From assembly GCF_009862785.1 (NCBI RefSeq), contig NZ_WWHU01000001.1:3782001-3846000 (forward strand): a stretch of DNA of 64,000 nt, written 5' to 3'. The notes under the pieces are model-generated. The model did no database searches. It saw only the letters and a list, made by a program, of their open reading frames with translations, and was not told the origin of the DNA. Shown piece by piece: positions 8,651 through 18,305 of this stretch. Each line of letters opens with the position of its first letter. Position 1 is the first letter of the stretch. The DNA comes from Gordonia sp. SID5947 (GTDB taxonomy: Bacteria; Actinomycetota; Actinomycetes; Mycobacteriales; Mycobacteriaceae). The position numbers were made by a program, and so were the translations under genes.

Positions 8651-8699
8651 CGAACATTACTGTACAAATGTACGCGTACAAATGTACAGTAATGTTCGT
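8651..8699. promoter_or_regulatory. Large TetR operator palindrome spanning the tetR start codon
   Basis: Perfect 16-bp arms (8651-8666 and 8684-8699) flank a centre with its own palindrome TGTACGCGTACA (669-680). The sequence GTACAAATGTAC also occurs twice directly, 14 bp apart. The ATG at 8692 lies inside the right arm, so repressor bound here would block its own transcription and perhaps that of the divergent antiporter. Confidence 0.75.
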
Positions 8700-9294
8700 G
8701 AACGAAATCCTGGCACAGAGTCGCGGGCGACGACGTGACCCCGACCTCCGTCGACAACAGATCATCGAAGCGGCCGCGGAGCTCATGCTCGAGGTCGGTG
8801 TCGGCGGACTGACCCACCGACTGATCGCAGATCGCGCCGGCGTCTCGGTGGGGTCGACGACAGGCCACTTCTCGACCCTCGACGACCTTCGCCGAGCCGC
8901 GATCACGCGCATCTCCGACGATCTCGACGAGGTGCTCGCCGACATCGAGGCCGCACTGGTGAGCGCCGAGGGCGGCGAGGCCGACCGCGATCTCACCGCG
9001 ACGCTGGTCGACGGCTTGTACACCTATCTGTCCGACGCCCGTGTGCTCCGGTGCGACGTGTCGCTCGCGACAGCGGCACTGACCGACGCCGATGCGCGTG
9101 CGTTGGCCCTGCGATGGTTCGACGGCCTCGTCGCGGTGCTGACGCCCCACCTGGGCGGCGTGCGAGCGACCGCGGTCGCCACGTTCATCGACGGCGCAGC
9201 CTGGCATTCCGTACTGGAGGGACGTTCCCTCACCCGTTCGAGTCTTTCCGAAACCCTTCGCACCCTGATCAGCAAGGACGAACACCAGCCATGA
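8692..9294 (+). CDS. TetR-family transcriptional repressor
   Basis: The 200-residue protein has the N-terminal TetR helix-turn-helix at about residues 20-65 (QQIIEAAAELMLEVGVGGLTHRLIADRAGVSVGSTTGHF). The C-terminal helical domain ends in SLSETLRTLISKDEH. The ATG at 8692 is the first plausible start and lies within the operator, leaving little or no leader; a leaderless transcript is possible. Its stop overlaps the MFS start (ATGA), so repressor and pump form one operon and the pump's substrate is probably the inducer. Confidence 0.88.
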   Translation: MFVNEILAQSRGRRRDPDLRRQQIIEAAAELMLEVGVGGLTHRLIADRAGVSVGSTTGHFSTLDDLRRAAITRISDDLDEVLADIEAALVSAEGGEADRDLTATLVDGLYTYLSDARVLRCDVSLATAALTDADARALALRWFDGLVAVLTPHLGGVRATAVATFIDGAAWHSVLEGRSLTRSSLSETLRTLISKDEHQP

Positions 9295-10823
9295 TGACCA
9301 CCACCATTCCGGTGACCTCGGCAGCCCGCCGGTGGGCGTCGGCCATCGTGCTCTCGGCGAGCCTTCTCGTCATCACGATGGATCTGACCATCCTGAACAT
9401 CGCCATCCCGGACCTGGCGACAGACCTCGAACCGTCCGCCGGTCAGCTCCTCTGGATCGTGGACGCGTACTCCCTGGTGCTGGCGGGCTTGCTGATATCG
9501 ATGAGTGCTCTCGGCGACCGACTCGGGCGCAAGCGACTGTTGATCACCGGTTACGCCATCTTCGCGCTGGCGTCGGCGGCGGTGGCAGTCGTCGACTCGG
9601 CGGAAGGCGTCATCGCCATCCGCGCGATCCTCGGCGTCGGCGGCGCGATGATCATGCCCACGACACTGTCGATGATGCGCGCGGTGTTCCACGATCCGGT
9701 GGAACGCGCGAAAGCGCTGGGGTTGTGGGCAGCGGTCTCGGGTGTGGGCGCCGGCATCGGTCCGATCGTCGGTGGATTCTTACTGGAGCACTTCTCCTGG
9801 CACGCCGCATTCATCGTCAACGTCCCGCTGATGCTCGTCGCAGTCGTTGCCGCAGCCGTGATCCTCCCGGAGTCTCGGGTGTTGGAACCCGGCCGCTGGG
9901 ACGTCGTGGGTACTGTCCTCTCGCTCGCCGGGATGATCGCGCTCGTGTGGTCGATCAAACGGTTCGCGAAGGAACAGACCCTCGCCGATCTGCTCGCCTG
10001 GGCGACACTGGTGGGCGCGGTCGTCCTGCTGGTGCTGTTCGTGGTCCGCTGTCTCCGACGACCCGACCCCTTGGTCGACATGAGGCTCTTCCGGCGTCCG
10101 CAGTTCTCGGCAGGCATCGTGGCCGCGCTCGGTACAACGTTCGCACTCGGTGCGGCTCTGCTGCTTCTCGCGCAATGGGTTCAGGTGGTGCAGGGCGCGA
10201 GCCCCATCGAGACAGGCATCCGATTGCTGCCGGCGGCTGTTGCCGGCACCGTTTTCTCGCTCGTCGTCCCGTGGCTGGCGCAACGGCTCGGCGCTCGCCT
10301 GGTCCTCGCCGGTGGACTCGCGGTTGCGGGGCTGGGGATGGTGATCCTCGCCATTCCACCAGGTGACCTGACGACTACACGCGCCATCGTTGCTCTCGTC
10401 CTGGTCGGTGCCGGAATCGCATCGCTCGCCGTCGCTTCGGCGATGATCATGTCGCACACACCGGACGAGAAGGCCGGAAATGCCGCAGCTCTCGAGGAAA
10501 CGTCGTACGACCTCGGAAACGTACTCGGCGTGGCAATCCTCGGCAGCGCCTCGGCGGTGCTCTTCAAATCAGGACTGGCGGGCGACCCTTCGCTGAGCGG
10601 ACTCGGACCGGAGGTCCGGGAGCACGCGCAGTCATCCATCAGCAGCGCGATCGGGGTCGCCGACGAACTGCACATCCCCGAACTGGCCTCGGCGGCCAAC
10701 CGGGTGTTCACCGACTCCCTGCAGACCACGGGACTGATCGGTGGTGTCATCATGTTCGTCGTCGCGGCGGTCGTGTTCGTGACCACCCCGAAAGGCACAG
10801 ATATCAGTACTCAGCATCACTGA
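9291..10823 (+). CDS. MFS drug-efflux transporter, DHA2 (14-TM) family
   Basis: The 510-residue membrane protein has the EmrB/QacA pattern: TMDLTILNIAIPDLA in the first helix, GDRLGRKRLL in loop 2-3, and motif C-like GVGAGIGPIVGGFLLEHFSWHAAFIVNVP near residues 150-180. It is translationally coupled to the TetR repressor. The pair is a typical inducible export unit for a toxic compound. A second DHA2 pump is at 45001-46473. Confidence 0.9.
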   Translation: MMTTTIPVTSAARRWASAIVLSASLLVITMDLTILNIAIPDLATDLEPSAGQLLWIVDAYSLVLAGLLISMSALGDRLGRKRLLITGYAIFALASAAVAVVDSAEGVIAIRAILGVGGAMIMPTTLSMMRAVFHDPVERAKALGLWAAVSGVGAGIGPIVGGFLLEHFSWHAAFIVNVPLMLVAVVAAAVILPESRVLEPGRWDVVGTVLSLAGMIALVWSIKRFAKEQTLADLLAWATLVGAVVLLVLFVVRCLRRPDPLVDMRLFRRPQFSAGIVAALGTTFALGAALLLLAQWVQVVQGASPIETGIRLLPAAVAGTVFSLVVPWLAQRLGARLVLAGGLAVAGLGMVILAIPPGDLTTTRAIVALVLVGAGIASLAVASAMIMSHTPDEKAGNAAALEETSYDLGNVLGVAILGSASAVLFKSGLAGDPSLSGLGPEVREHAQSSISSAIGVADELHIPELASAANRVFTDSLQTTGLIGGVIMFVVAAVVFVTTPKGTDISTQHH

Positions 10824-10827
10824 CAGG

Positions 10828-10853
10828 CCGGCGAGGGATACGCTCCCCGCCGG
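10828..10853 (+). terminator. Hairpin after the MFS gene
   Basis: CCGGCG-A-GGGA pairs with TCCCCGCCGG across a 5-nt loop, five bases after the MFS stop. There is no clear T-run. It may end or reduce transcription into the next gene. Confidence 0.5.
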
Positions 10854-10872
10854 TCCGCAGAAGGGACACCAC

Positions 10873-11490
10873 ATGACCGAAGTGCTCATGGCCTGCGTCG
10901 TGTACGGAGAGAACGGTTTCGCGCTGACCCAACGTGCCATCACACTTGCGACGGAGTCAGATGCCCCGCTGCATGTGCTGATCTTCGATTCGTTCTCGGA
11001 CGACCATGACGGCGATCGGCTTCTCGAATTGCCGATCCTCGAGCAGATGGCGGGTGCGGCTCGCGGGACTGTCCGGCACGTTCGTGCCCAGCCCGACCAG
11101 ATGGTCGAGGCGATTCGCCGGCACGCCCGTGAGGTGGCAGCGACGCAGATCCTGATCGGTGAGCGGCAGGATGGAGCCATACTTCGCGCATTCGGGTGGA
11201 CGACGGCGGAGGAGATCATGCGGGCGGTTCCCGAGGCAGACCTCCACATCGTCCCCGTCTCTCGCTCGCAGGACCCGGAGTGGCCTTACGAACCCGCCGT
11301 GCCCGCCACACTGACGACGGACACGGCGGGCACGATCCTTCGATACGGGAAACCGGGGGACGGGATACCCGGCCTGTTCATGCGGGAACGCGAAACCGAT
11401 TTCGACAACGGAGTGTTCCTGTACGAGCGCGATGGGCAGGTCGGCGAGGCGGCGATAGTGCGCGGACGATCCGACGACCGGTTGCCGTGA
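10873..11490 (+). CDS. Universal-stress-like nucleotide-binding-fold protein
   Basis: The 205-residue protein starts with a short beta strand (VLMACVVYGENG) and has alternating strands and helices ending in DLHIVPVSR at about residue 124, which resembles the USP / KdpD C-terminal fold. The usual G-x2-G-x9-G-S/T ATP motif is not clear; GERQDGAILRAFG sits in the matching place. The last 70 residues have no recognised domain. It follows the efflux gene closely and is convergent with the aldehyde dehydrogenase, whose stop is 4 bases away. The function is unknown. Confidence 0.6.
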   Translation: MTEVLMACVVYGENGFALTQRAITLATESDAPLHVLIFDSFSDDHDGDRLLELPILEQMAGAARGTVRHVRAQPDQMVEAIRRHAREVAATQILIGERQDGAILRAFGWTTAEEIMRAVPEADLHIVPVSRSQDPEWPYEPAVPATLTTDTAGTILRYGKPGDGIPGLFMRERETDFDNGVFLYERDGQVGEAAIVRGRSDDRLP

Positions 11491-11493
11491 CTG

Positions 11494-12980
11494 CTACAGA
11501 ACGACGGTGACGACCTTCTCCTCGGTGTTCGCCTCGATTCCGGCCCAACCGAGTTCACGACCGACACCACTGGTCTTCATCCCACCCCACGGGAGTGCGG
11601 GGTCGATCGCTGCCCAGCCATTCACCCACACTGCACCCGCGCGAACCCGAGCCGAGAGCGTGTGGGCGTGGGAGACGTCGCGGGTCCAGATGCTCGCTGC
11701 GAGACCATAATCGGTGGCATTGGCGATGGACACCGCCTCTTCTGGGGTGTCGAACGGGATGACCGTGCCCACGGGTCCGAAAATCTCCTGGCGCGCAATG
11801 GTCATGTCGTTGGTGGCGTCGGCGAAGATGGTCGGCTCGACGAAGAACCCCGCGCGGTCGGGGGTGCCCCCGCCTGCCGCCAGCCTGGCGCCCTCGGATC
11901 GGCCCGCGGCGATGAAGCCGAGTACCGAGTCCCGTTGCCGCTCATTGATGAGTGAGCCCATCGTCGTGTGTGGGTCGAACGGGTCGCCGAGAACCTGACC
12001 TGCGGCAGCGGCGGCCAGGCCGTCCACGACCTGCGAGTACACCGAACGATGAGCCAGTACACGCGTTCCCGCGGCACAGACCTGCCCCTGGTTGAAGAAC
12101 AGTCCCATCGCGGTCGTCATGATGGCCGACTCCAAGTCCGCATCGGCGAGGATGATCTGGGGGACTTTCCCCCCAGCTCGAGGGTGGTGCGCTTGAAAGT
12201 GTCCGCGGCCTTCTTCGAGATGAGTCTTCCCACACGCGGACTGCCGGTGAAGCTGATCTTGTCGACGTCCGGGTGTCCGACGAGCGCGTCCCCCGCCACC
12301 TCGCCCAGCCCCGGGACGACGTTGACGACGCCGGCCGGGAACCCGGCTTCGTCGATGAGCCGCGCGAGATGCAGCACCGAGAGGGGGGCGTCCTCCGGCG
12401 GTTTCACGACCAACGTGTTCCCGGCAGCGAGGGCGGGTGCCAGTTTCCACGCCGCAATCATCAGCGGGGTGTTCCACGGGATGATCGCACCGATGACGCC
12501 GACCGGTTCGCGGACGGTGTAAGAATGCGTCGGCTGTCCGGCATATCCGCTGGTCGGGATGGTGGAACCCTGGATCTTGTCGGCCCAGCCCGCGAAGTGG
12601 CGGAAGGTGGCGACGGCGTTCGGAACATCCATCATCGCCGGCTGCCCGATCGGCTTGCCGATGTCGTGCGCTTCGAGGGAGGCGAGGATCTCTCCGTCAC
12701 GCTCGATGAGGGCTGCAAGGCGGTTCAACAGGTCGCCGCGCACCGTGCCCGGGGTCGATCCCCATTCTCCGTTCGACTGCGCGCGGGCAGCGTCCACCGC
12801 GGCGTCGATGTCGGCCGCGGTGCCAGACGCCACGTCGATGAGAGGCCGCCCGGTAGTCGGATTGATGTCGGTGAACGTGCGATCGTCCGACGCGTTGCGC
12901 CAGTTCCCGCCGATGAACAGCCGGGTGGCGGTGTCGTCGGGAAGTCGGATGTCGGTGAATGTCTCGTCTGTCGTGGTCAT
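11494..12980 (-). CDS. NAD-dependent aldehyde dehydrogenase (one-base frameshift)
   Basis: Two overlapping frames together give a full-length aldehyde dehydrogenase. The first (12980 to about 12160) carries FIGGNW, IIPWNTPLM, the cofactor-binding KPPEDAPLSVL and ELGGKSP. The second continues with PQIILADADLESA, the nucleophile Cys in FNQGQVCAAG, GPVGTVIPFD and a normal C terminus. The break is at the G run 12159-12163; one more G restores a single frame. The start ATG follows AAGGAA, 14 bp after the alcohol dehydrogenase stop, so the two probably act in series, alcohol to aldehyde to acid. Confidence 0.85.
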
Positions 12981-12993
12981 CTGGGTTATTCCT

Positions 12994-14105
12994 TCAGTAG
13001 GTGATGAGGCCGCGTACGTTCTCGGCCTTGCGCATTGCCTCGTATCCGTCGTTGACCTGATCGAGGGAGTATGTGCGAGTGATCATCTCGTCGAGTTTGA
13101 GATGTCCCTCCATGTACAGCCGCAAGAGGTGAGGAATGTCGAAGCGGATGTTGGCATTGCCGAACCAGGACCCCTTCAGTGTCTTGCGCATCGCGGTCAG
13201 GTCGAACAGGCTCAGTGATGTGTCGATCTGATTGATGTCGCCGACCGAGACGTTCACGCAGATACCGCCCTTGCCCACGAGGCTCATCGCCGGGGCGATG
13301 ATGGCGCCGGAGGCCACGTCGATGGTGATGAGGACCTTGTCGGCCATTGCGCCCCAGGTGAGGTCATTGACGAGTGCGAACGCCTCCTCGATGTTCTCGG
13401 CGGTATGACTGGCACCGAAGATCGAGGCCTGTTCGCGTTTGAAGGGTGACGGATCCACGACGACGACATGCCGGGCGCCGGCCAGGGCCGCACCCTGGAC
13501 CGCTCCGCAACCGACACCGCCCATACCGAGGATGACGACGGTCTCGCCTGCCGCGACGCCGGCGGCGTAGACCGACGACCCCCAGCCGGTGGTCACGCCA
13601 CACCCGACGAGTGCCGCCTTGTCCAGCGGGACGTCCTTGGTGATCTTGACGCAGGACGCCTCGTTCACCACCGTCTGGGGGCGAAAGTACCGAGGAGACA
13701 CTGGATGCCGGCGTCCTGACCCCGCACGTGGTGCCGTGCCGTGCCGTCGCCGACCTGGTAGCCCTCGAGAAGATAGGCGCCGAGGTCGCAGACACTCGAC
13801 TGGCCGGTGGCGCAAGCGCGGCATCTGCCGCAGGCCGGGATGAAACCGAGTGCGACGTGGTCACCGACCTCGACCGAGCTGACGTTGGGGCCGACTTCGG
13901 TGACGACCCCGGCGCCCTCGTGACCGCCGATGAAGGGGAGGAGCCCAACCGGAACGCTGCCATCGCGGACGTGTTCGTCCGAGTGGCACATGCCGGACGC
14001 GGCCAGCTCGACCTTCACCTCACCGTGCTTGGGGGCGTCGAGCACGAGCTCTTCGATCTGCCAGTCTTGTCCCGGCTCCCAGAGAACTGCTGCCTGCAAG
14101 GTCAC
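12994..14105 (-). CDS. NDMA-type zinc alcohol dehydrogenase (one-base frameshift)
   Basis: The joined frames form a medium-chain zinc dehydrogenase of about 370 residues. Catalytic zinc ligands are in GMCHSDEH and GGHEGAGV; four Cys in ACGRCRACATGQSSVC bind structural zinc. GMGGVGCGAVQGA is the Rossmann loop. VGCGVTTGWGSSVYAA and the ending SLDQVNDGYEAM match the NDMA-dependent, mycofactocin-linked group. The frame breaks at the G run 13677-13681 (minus-strand C5); one more base joins GTFA to PQTVVNEASC. With the mycofactocin SDR at 2554 it suggests that alcohol oxidation here uses mycofactocin as electron carrier. Confidence 0.86.
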
Positions 14106-14193
14106 TGTCTTATCCTTTGTCGTCGGACGATTGCCATCGTCATGGTGTGATCGGCTCGGTTGTCCGAAATATTTGTGGCTCAGTAGATTCTGT

Positions 14194-15042
14194 TCACGAA
14201 CGCAGGGTGAAGCGGCCGCGGTCGATCACCAGCTCGCCGCCATCTCGGAAGACCTGGAACGAGGCGCCCTCGGCGGTGCGCCACAGCGCGACCGAGAGGG
14301 AATCGCCCGGGTATACCGGGGCGGTGAACCTCGACCGCATCGCGCCAAAACGCGCGACGTCGTTGTCTGCCACGTGCTCGAGGAGCGCTCGGCCGGCGAC
14401 ACCGTACGTGCACAGTCCATGCAGGATGGGGCGGTCGAATCCGGCTCTCGCGGCGAAGTGAGGGTCGGAGTGCAACGGGTTGCGGTCTCCCGACAGTCGA
14501 TAGAGCAGAGCCTGTTCCGGCCGGGTGGCGTAGGTGACGACCGCGTCGGGCGGAGTGCTCGGCCGAGTCCACTCGTCGACCGGCCCGCGCTCGCCACCGA
14601 AGCCGCCTTCACCGCGGATGAACATGGTGCTGTGCGTGGTGAAGACAGGGCTTCCGTCGGCGGGATCGACGGCGTCCGTCTGGTACGCCACCAGCCCGCC
14701 CGACCCCTTGTCGTGGATTCCCGTGACCGTGGTCGCCACTCGGACCGTGCCGGCGGGCGGCAGGGATGTGTGCAGAACAAGGCCTTGCTCGGCGTGCACC
14801 AGTTGAGATTCGTCGTAGGTGCCTATGTCCACCTGGGGGCCGTCGTCGTTGAGGACGACCGCGAACGTCGGCAAGGCGCGCTGGGTCAGATCGTTGCTGT
14901 TCTCGGTGGTGTAGGCGAGTTCGTGTGCAGGTGCGCCCAGGCCCGCGCCCACACCGACCGCGTACAGGAGCGTGTCCTTGCTCGTCCAGGACACCTCGAC
15001 CGGTCGAGTCTTCTGTCCCACACTGGCCGGGTTCAGCGGCAT
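14194..15042 (-). CDS. MaoC-type (R)-specific 2-enoyl-CoA hydratase, double hot-dog
   Basis: The 282-residue protein has two hot-dog halves. The first holds YAVGVGAG and LPTFAVVL. The second has the hydratase motif in YRLSGDRNPLHSDPHFAARAGFDRPILHGLCTYG, with the catalytic Asp and His. This layout resembles actinobacterial steroid and multifunctional type-2 hydratases. It hydrates trans-2-enoyl-CoA in beta-oxidation. It starts at ATG after AGAAAGG, leads the leftward series, and is followed by the alcohol dehydrogenase about 90 bp on. A close paralogue is at 28565-29424. Confidence 0.88.
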   Translation of the reverse strand: MPLNPASVGQKTRPVEVSWTSKDTLLYAVGVGAGLGAPAHELAYTTENSNDLTQRALPTFAVVLNDDGPQVDIGTYDESQLVHAEQGLVLHTSLPPAGTVRVATTVTGIHDKGSGGLVAYQTDAVDPADGSPVFTTHSTMFIRGEGGFGGERGPVDEWTRPSTPPDAVVTYATRPEQALLYRLSGDRNPLHSDPHFAARAGFDRPILHGLCTYGVAGRALLEHVADNDVARFGAMRSRFTAPVYPGDSLSVALWRTAEGASFQVFRDGGELVIDRGRFTLRS

Positions 15043-15494
15043 CGTCGTGATCCTTTCTGAGGCGAGACCGATTGGGATCGGCCGCGATGAGGAGTACCGC
15101 GTAGCAACGCGCGACCACGCGGGTGCAAGAGGATGGGTAGGACCGGGTGAGCCGTGATTCGCCAGACGGCCTCCGGTCGCCGCAAAAATATCATAAGTTG
15201 GACATTTTGGATCTCTGCGGTCTCGATGTGCATAGGTGTTACTGAACGAAGGTTCGGCAAAACAGTTCGGACTCTCGGCGGTTCTACCAGGCTACCGACT
15301 GTATCGCATGAGCGTCCCTGCCTCTATAACGGCAGAAGTACGAACGGTCGTACGAAGTGTTGCGCGTTCTGGTTCTAAGGTTTAGCGTATAGGCCATTCA
15401 GCGGTGTGGCAGTGATCACAACGGTGTAGTGAGGGTGGGGTAGACCATCACTCGTCAGTCGCGGCCTCTCGGCCGCTGTCGGATAGGAACAGAT
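15043..15494. promoter_or_regulatory. Divergent promoter region of MaoC operon and ABC importer
   Basis: This 452-bp gap has no convincing gene. It contains AT-rich stretches near 15183-15215 and 15355-15390, and a TACGA-ACGG-TCGTA inverted repeat near 15340-15353 that resembles the palindrome at 4773-4782. Both promoters must lie here. Confidence 0.45.
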
Positions 15495-17207
15495 ATGATG
15501 CGACCGTCAGCTGATGCTGCGTCTCACCGGCGCCGCAGTGGAGTTCTCGATCGGAGCCGCTGCTTACGTGCGGTTGTCACGGTCGCCGCAACGTCTGCGC
15601 TCGCGGTGTCCATCGCGGCGTGCGGGGGCACCACGACGTCGGATTCCGCGCAGAACAGCGCGTCTCGCGTATACGACACACCACCGGCCAAGGGTGACGT
15701 CGACATGATCAAGTGGAATCTGCCGACTGGGGAGCCGGCGACGATGTATCCACCGCACTCGTTCGACTTCAGCGCGGGCACGGTCATGTCGAATCTCTGT
15801 GACACATTGGTCACGACCGAACCGGACCTCACCGATGGAATGGGGCTCGCGGAGAAGGTCGATCATCCCGATCTGACGACTTACGTGTTCACAATCCATG
15901 ATGGTGTCCGCTTCTGGAACGGCGATCCGCTCACCGCCGAGGACGTCGCGTACAGCCTGGGCATCAATCTGGACCCGGCAGTCGCGACCTACTACGGTGC
16001 GATGTACAAGAACGTCGAGAGCATCAAGGCAACCGGACCGCTAGAGGTGACGGTGAAGCTGCGTAAGCCGGACGTGTCGTTCTACAACTATCTCGACAGC
16101 GCCGGCGGCGCGATCGGCCAGGAAAAGTTCATGCGTGCCGCGGGCGCACGCTATGGCACCCCGTCGGGTGGTCTGATGTGCTCTGGTCCGTACAGGTTGA
16201 AGAAATGGACGCCGGGTGAACAGATCGAGTTGCAGCGCAACGACGACTACTGGAACCCGAAGCACCGCGCGCATTCCGCGGCGATGTCCTTCCAGTTCAT
16301 CACCTCGTCGAACACCATGATGCAGGCGCTGCAGTCCGGAGCGGTCGACGGCTCGTTCCAGCTCTCGTCCGCGAGCGTGCCGGGGCTCCAGAACTCCAGT
16401 ACCGGGACCCTGTACTCCTCGACCGCCACCCGAACGATCAGTGCGCTGCTGCCGGCCACGAGTGACGGACCGATCGCAGATGTGCGGATTCGTCGGGCAC
16501 TGAGCATGGCCATCGACCGTGCGGGTCTGGTCCAGGGCGTGTTGCACGGTCTCGGCACTCCGCTCAACTGGATGATGCCTGACACGGTCATGGACACCCC
16601 GGTACAGACCGAGGCGTCATCGAAGGTCTACAAGGACGCCCTGGCCACCGTGCCCAAGGGAAGCCTCGACGAGGCCAAGAAGCTGGTCGAAGAGGCCGGA
16701 GCGCCCAATCGTCCGCTGGTTCTTGCGATTCCGGAAGGTGATGAGGAGATCCGTCGAGTGGGGACTGTTTTGCAGTCCACGGCGGAGCAGGTCGGTCTGA
16801 AGCTCGACCTACGCGTGACGCCGCCGGCCGACCTGAACAACATGTATTACGACCCGCAGCAACGTGCCGGCATCGACCTTCTGTGGGACAACGACACGAT
16901 GGCCGGCGGGTCACCGTTGAGCATGTTCGGTTCCTACCTCGGACCGGATGCCGGCAACAACCTCCTCAACTACCAGAACCCCGAGGTCGACGCTGCGATG
17001 GACAAGGCGGCCGCGACCGATGATCAGGTCGAGCAGGCGAAGATCTTGGCGCCGGTACTCGTGAAGGTGGCGGAGGATGCGGTGATGATCACCCTGTACA
17101 CCCCCAACGCGAACACGTTCCTCAGCAAACAACTGACGGGCGTGGGACTCGCGGACCCGTTCTTCGCATCCGGAATCTGGGCGCCGTCCATAGGCGCCGC
17201 GAAGTAG
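15495..17207 (+). CDS. Dipeptide-type ABC importer, substrate-binding lipoprotein
   Basis: The 570-residue protein has a long basic N region, a hydrophobic core and the lipobox SIAAC, so it is a membrane-anchored lipoprotein. The body is a family 5 (DppA/OppA/NikA) binding protein: EPATMYPPHSFD, the signature YVFTIHDGVRFWNGDPLTAEDVAYSL near residues 130-155, and the late RRALSMAIDRAGLVQGVL. It heads a complete operon with two permeases and two ATPases. The closest relative here is the orphan binding protein at 48949-50646, which shares its opening (SNLPTGEPAT-like) and ending. The ligand cannot be read; this class takes peptides, opines, nickel chelates and other small molecules. Confidence 0.9.
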   Translation: MMRPSADAASHRRRSGVLDRSRCLRAVVTVAATSALAVSIAACGGTTTSDSAQNSASRVYDTPPAKGDVDMIKWNLPTGEPATMYPPHSFDFSAGTVMSNLCDTLVTTEPDLTDGMGLAEKVDHPDLTTYVFTIHDGVRFWNGDPLTAEDVAYSLGINLDPAVATYYGAMYKNVESIKATGPLEVTVKLRKPDVSFYNYLDSAGGAIGQEKFMRAAGARYGTPSGGLMCSGPYRLKKWTPGEQIELQRNDDYWNPKHRAHSAAMSFQFITSSNTMMQALQSGAVDGSFQLSSASVPGLQNSSTGTLYSSTATRTISALLPATSDGPIADVRIRRALSMAIDRAGLVQGVLHGLGTPLNWMMPDTVMDTPVQTEASSKVYKDALATVPKGSLDEAKKLVEEAGAPNRPLVLAIPEGDEEIRRVGTVLQSTAEQVGLKLDLRVTPPADLNNMYYDPQQRAGIDLLWDNDTMAGGSPLSMFGSYLGPDAGNNLLNYQNPEVDAAMDKAAATDDQVEQAKILAPVLVKVAEDAVMITLYTPNANTFLSKQLTGVGLADPFFASGIWAPSIGAAK

Positions 17208-17215
17208 CACCCGAA

Positions 17216-17273
17216 CGACATCCGGGCGCGATGGCCGGCGCCATGCGGCCTCGGTATCGGTCCGGATGTCGTG
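17216..17273 (+). terminator. Intra-operon hairpin between binding protein and permease genes
   Basis: ACGACATCCGG (17216-17226) pairs perfectly with 17263-17273, and the loop can form an inner GC hairpin. It lacks a T-run. Hairpins in this position often stabilise the binding-protein message or limit read-through, giving more binding protein than permease. Confidence 0.5.
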
Positions 17274-17334
17274 CGAGTACCCACACGCGGCGGCGCGTTG
17301 CGCGCCGTGCATGAACTGAAGGTGGATAGCAAAA

Positions 17335-18303
17335 ATGACACGAGCGACGCCAGCGCTGAGATTGCTCGGCGTGCAACTGTTCTGGTTGATCCTGACTCTC
17401 TTCGTATCCAGCTTGCTGATCTACGGTGCGCTCTACATCGCACCGGGAGGCGGACCGTTGGGCGCGCTCCTCGGAGGGCGCTCGATGGACCCCGCCTCGA
17501 TCGAGCGACTCAAAGAGCAGTATCACCTGAACGATCCCTTCTTCGTTCAGTACTGGCATTGGCTGTCCAATGTCCTGCACGGTGACCTGGGGACCTCACT
17601 GATCTACAAAGAACCCGTCAGCAACCTCGTCGGTTCCCGGCTGGTCGTGACGCTTCAGTTGGTGGGCTACGCCGGGATGTTGATCGTGTTGTGCGGCATC
17701 GGTCTCGGCGTCCTGGCCGCGCTGCGACCGCGGCTCCTCGGAACGGGTATCGTGGCTGCGACGTCACTGGGTATGGCCATCCCACAGTTCGTGGCAGCGA
17801 TGCTTCTTGTGTCGGTCTTCTCGGTGACGCTCGGGTGGTTCCCGGTTCTGGGTGAGGGCAGCGGGCTCGTCGACCGCCTGTGGCACCTGACGCTTCCCGC
17901 TGTTTCTCTCGCCCTCTCCGGTCTGGCGTATGTGACCCTCGTGGCGAACGCCGAGGTGCGGAATCAGCTGAGGAGCGAACACGTGCAGACCGCGACCGTT
18001 CGCGGTTTGTCCCGGGGACGCGTGCTTCGTCGCCATGTGCTCCGTAACGCGATGATCCCGATCACCACCGTCGTGGGTCTGACCGTCGCCTCTTTGTTCG
18101 CGGCGGTCGCCGTGGTCGAAGACGCCTTCAGCCTGAACGGGTTGGGCGCCTACCTGATCGCCGCCATCAATCAGCGGGACTTCGCCGTCGTACAGGCGAT
18201 CGCGTTGTTGCTCGTAGCGATTTTCGTCATCGTCAACGCAGTTGTGGACGTGCTGTACGCGCTGCTCGACCCGCGGCTCAGCGGCCGCACAGAAGGAGCG
18301 TGA
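17335..18303 (+). CDS. ABC importer permease, DppB type
   Basis: The 322-residue protein has six membrane segments. The first is followed by the DppB-type extracellular stretch RLKEQYHLNDPFFVQYWHWLSNVLHGDLGTSL. The cytoplasmic EAA-like loop (TATVRGLSRGRVLRRHVLRNAMIPITT) contacts the ATPase. It is the second gene of the importer operon and overlaps the next permease region. Confidence 0.92.
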   Translation: MTRATPALRLLGVQLFWLILTLFVSSLLIYGALYIAPGGGPLGALLGGRSMDPASIERLKEQYHLNDPFFVQYWHWLSNVLHGDLGTSLIYKEPVSNLVGSRLVVTLQLVGYAGMLIVLCGIGLGVLAALRPRLLGTGIVAATSLGMAIPQFVAAMLLVSVFSVTLGWFPVLGEGSGLVDRLWHLTLPAVSLALSGLAYVTLVANAEVRNQLRSEHVQTATVRGLSRGRVLRRHVLRNAMIPITTVVGLTVASLFAAVAVVEDAFSLNGLGAYLIAAINQRDFAVVQAIALLLVAIFVIVNAVVDVLYALLDPRLSGRTEGA

Positions 18304-18305
18304 TC

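Noticed and set aside
8599..9285. N-terminal extension of the antiporter frame to 650 residues
   Set aside because: It runs antisense to the TetR gene, has no membrane or other domain pattern, and the transporter domain begins near 8598.
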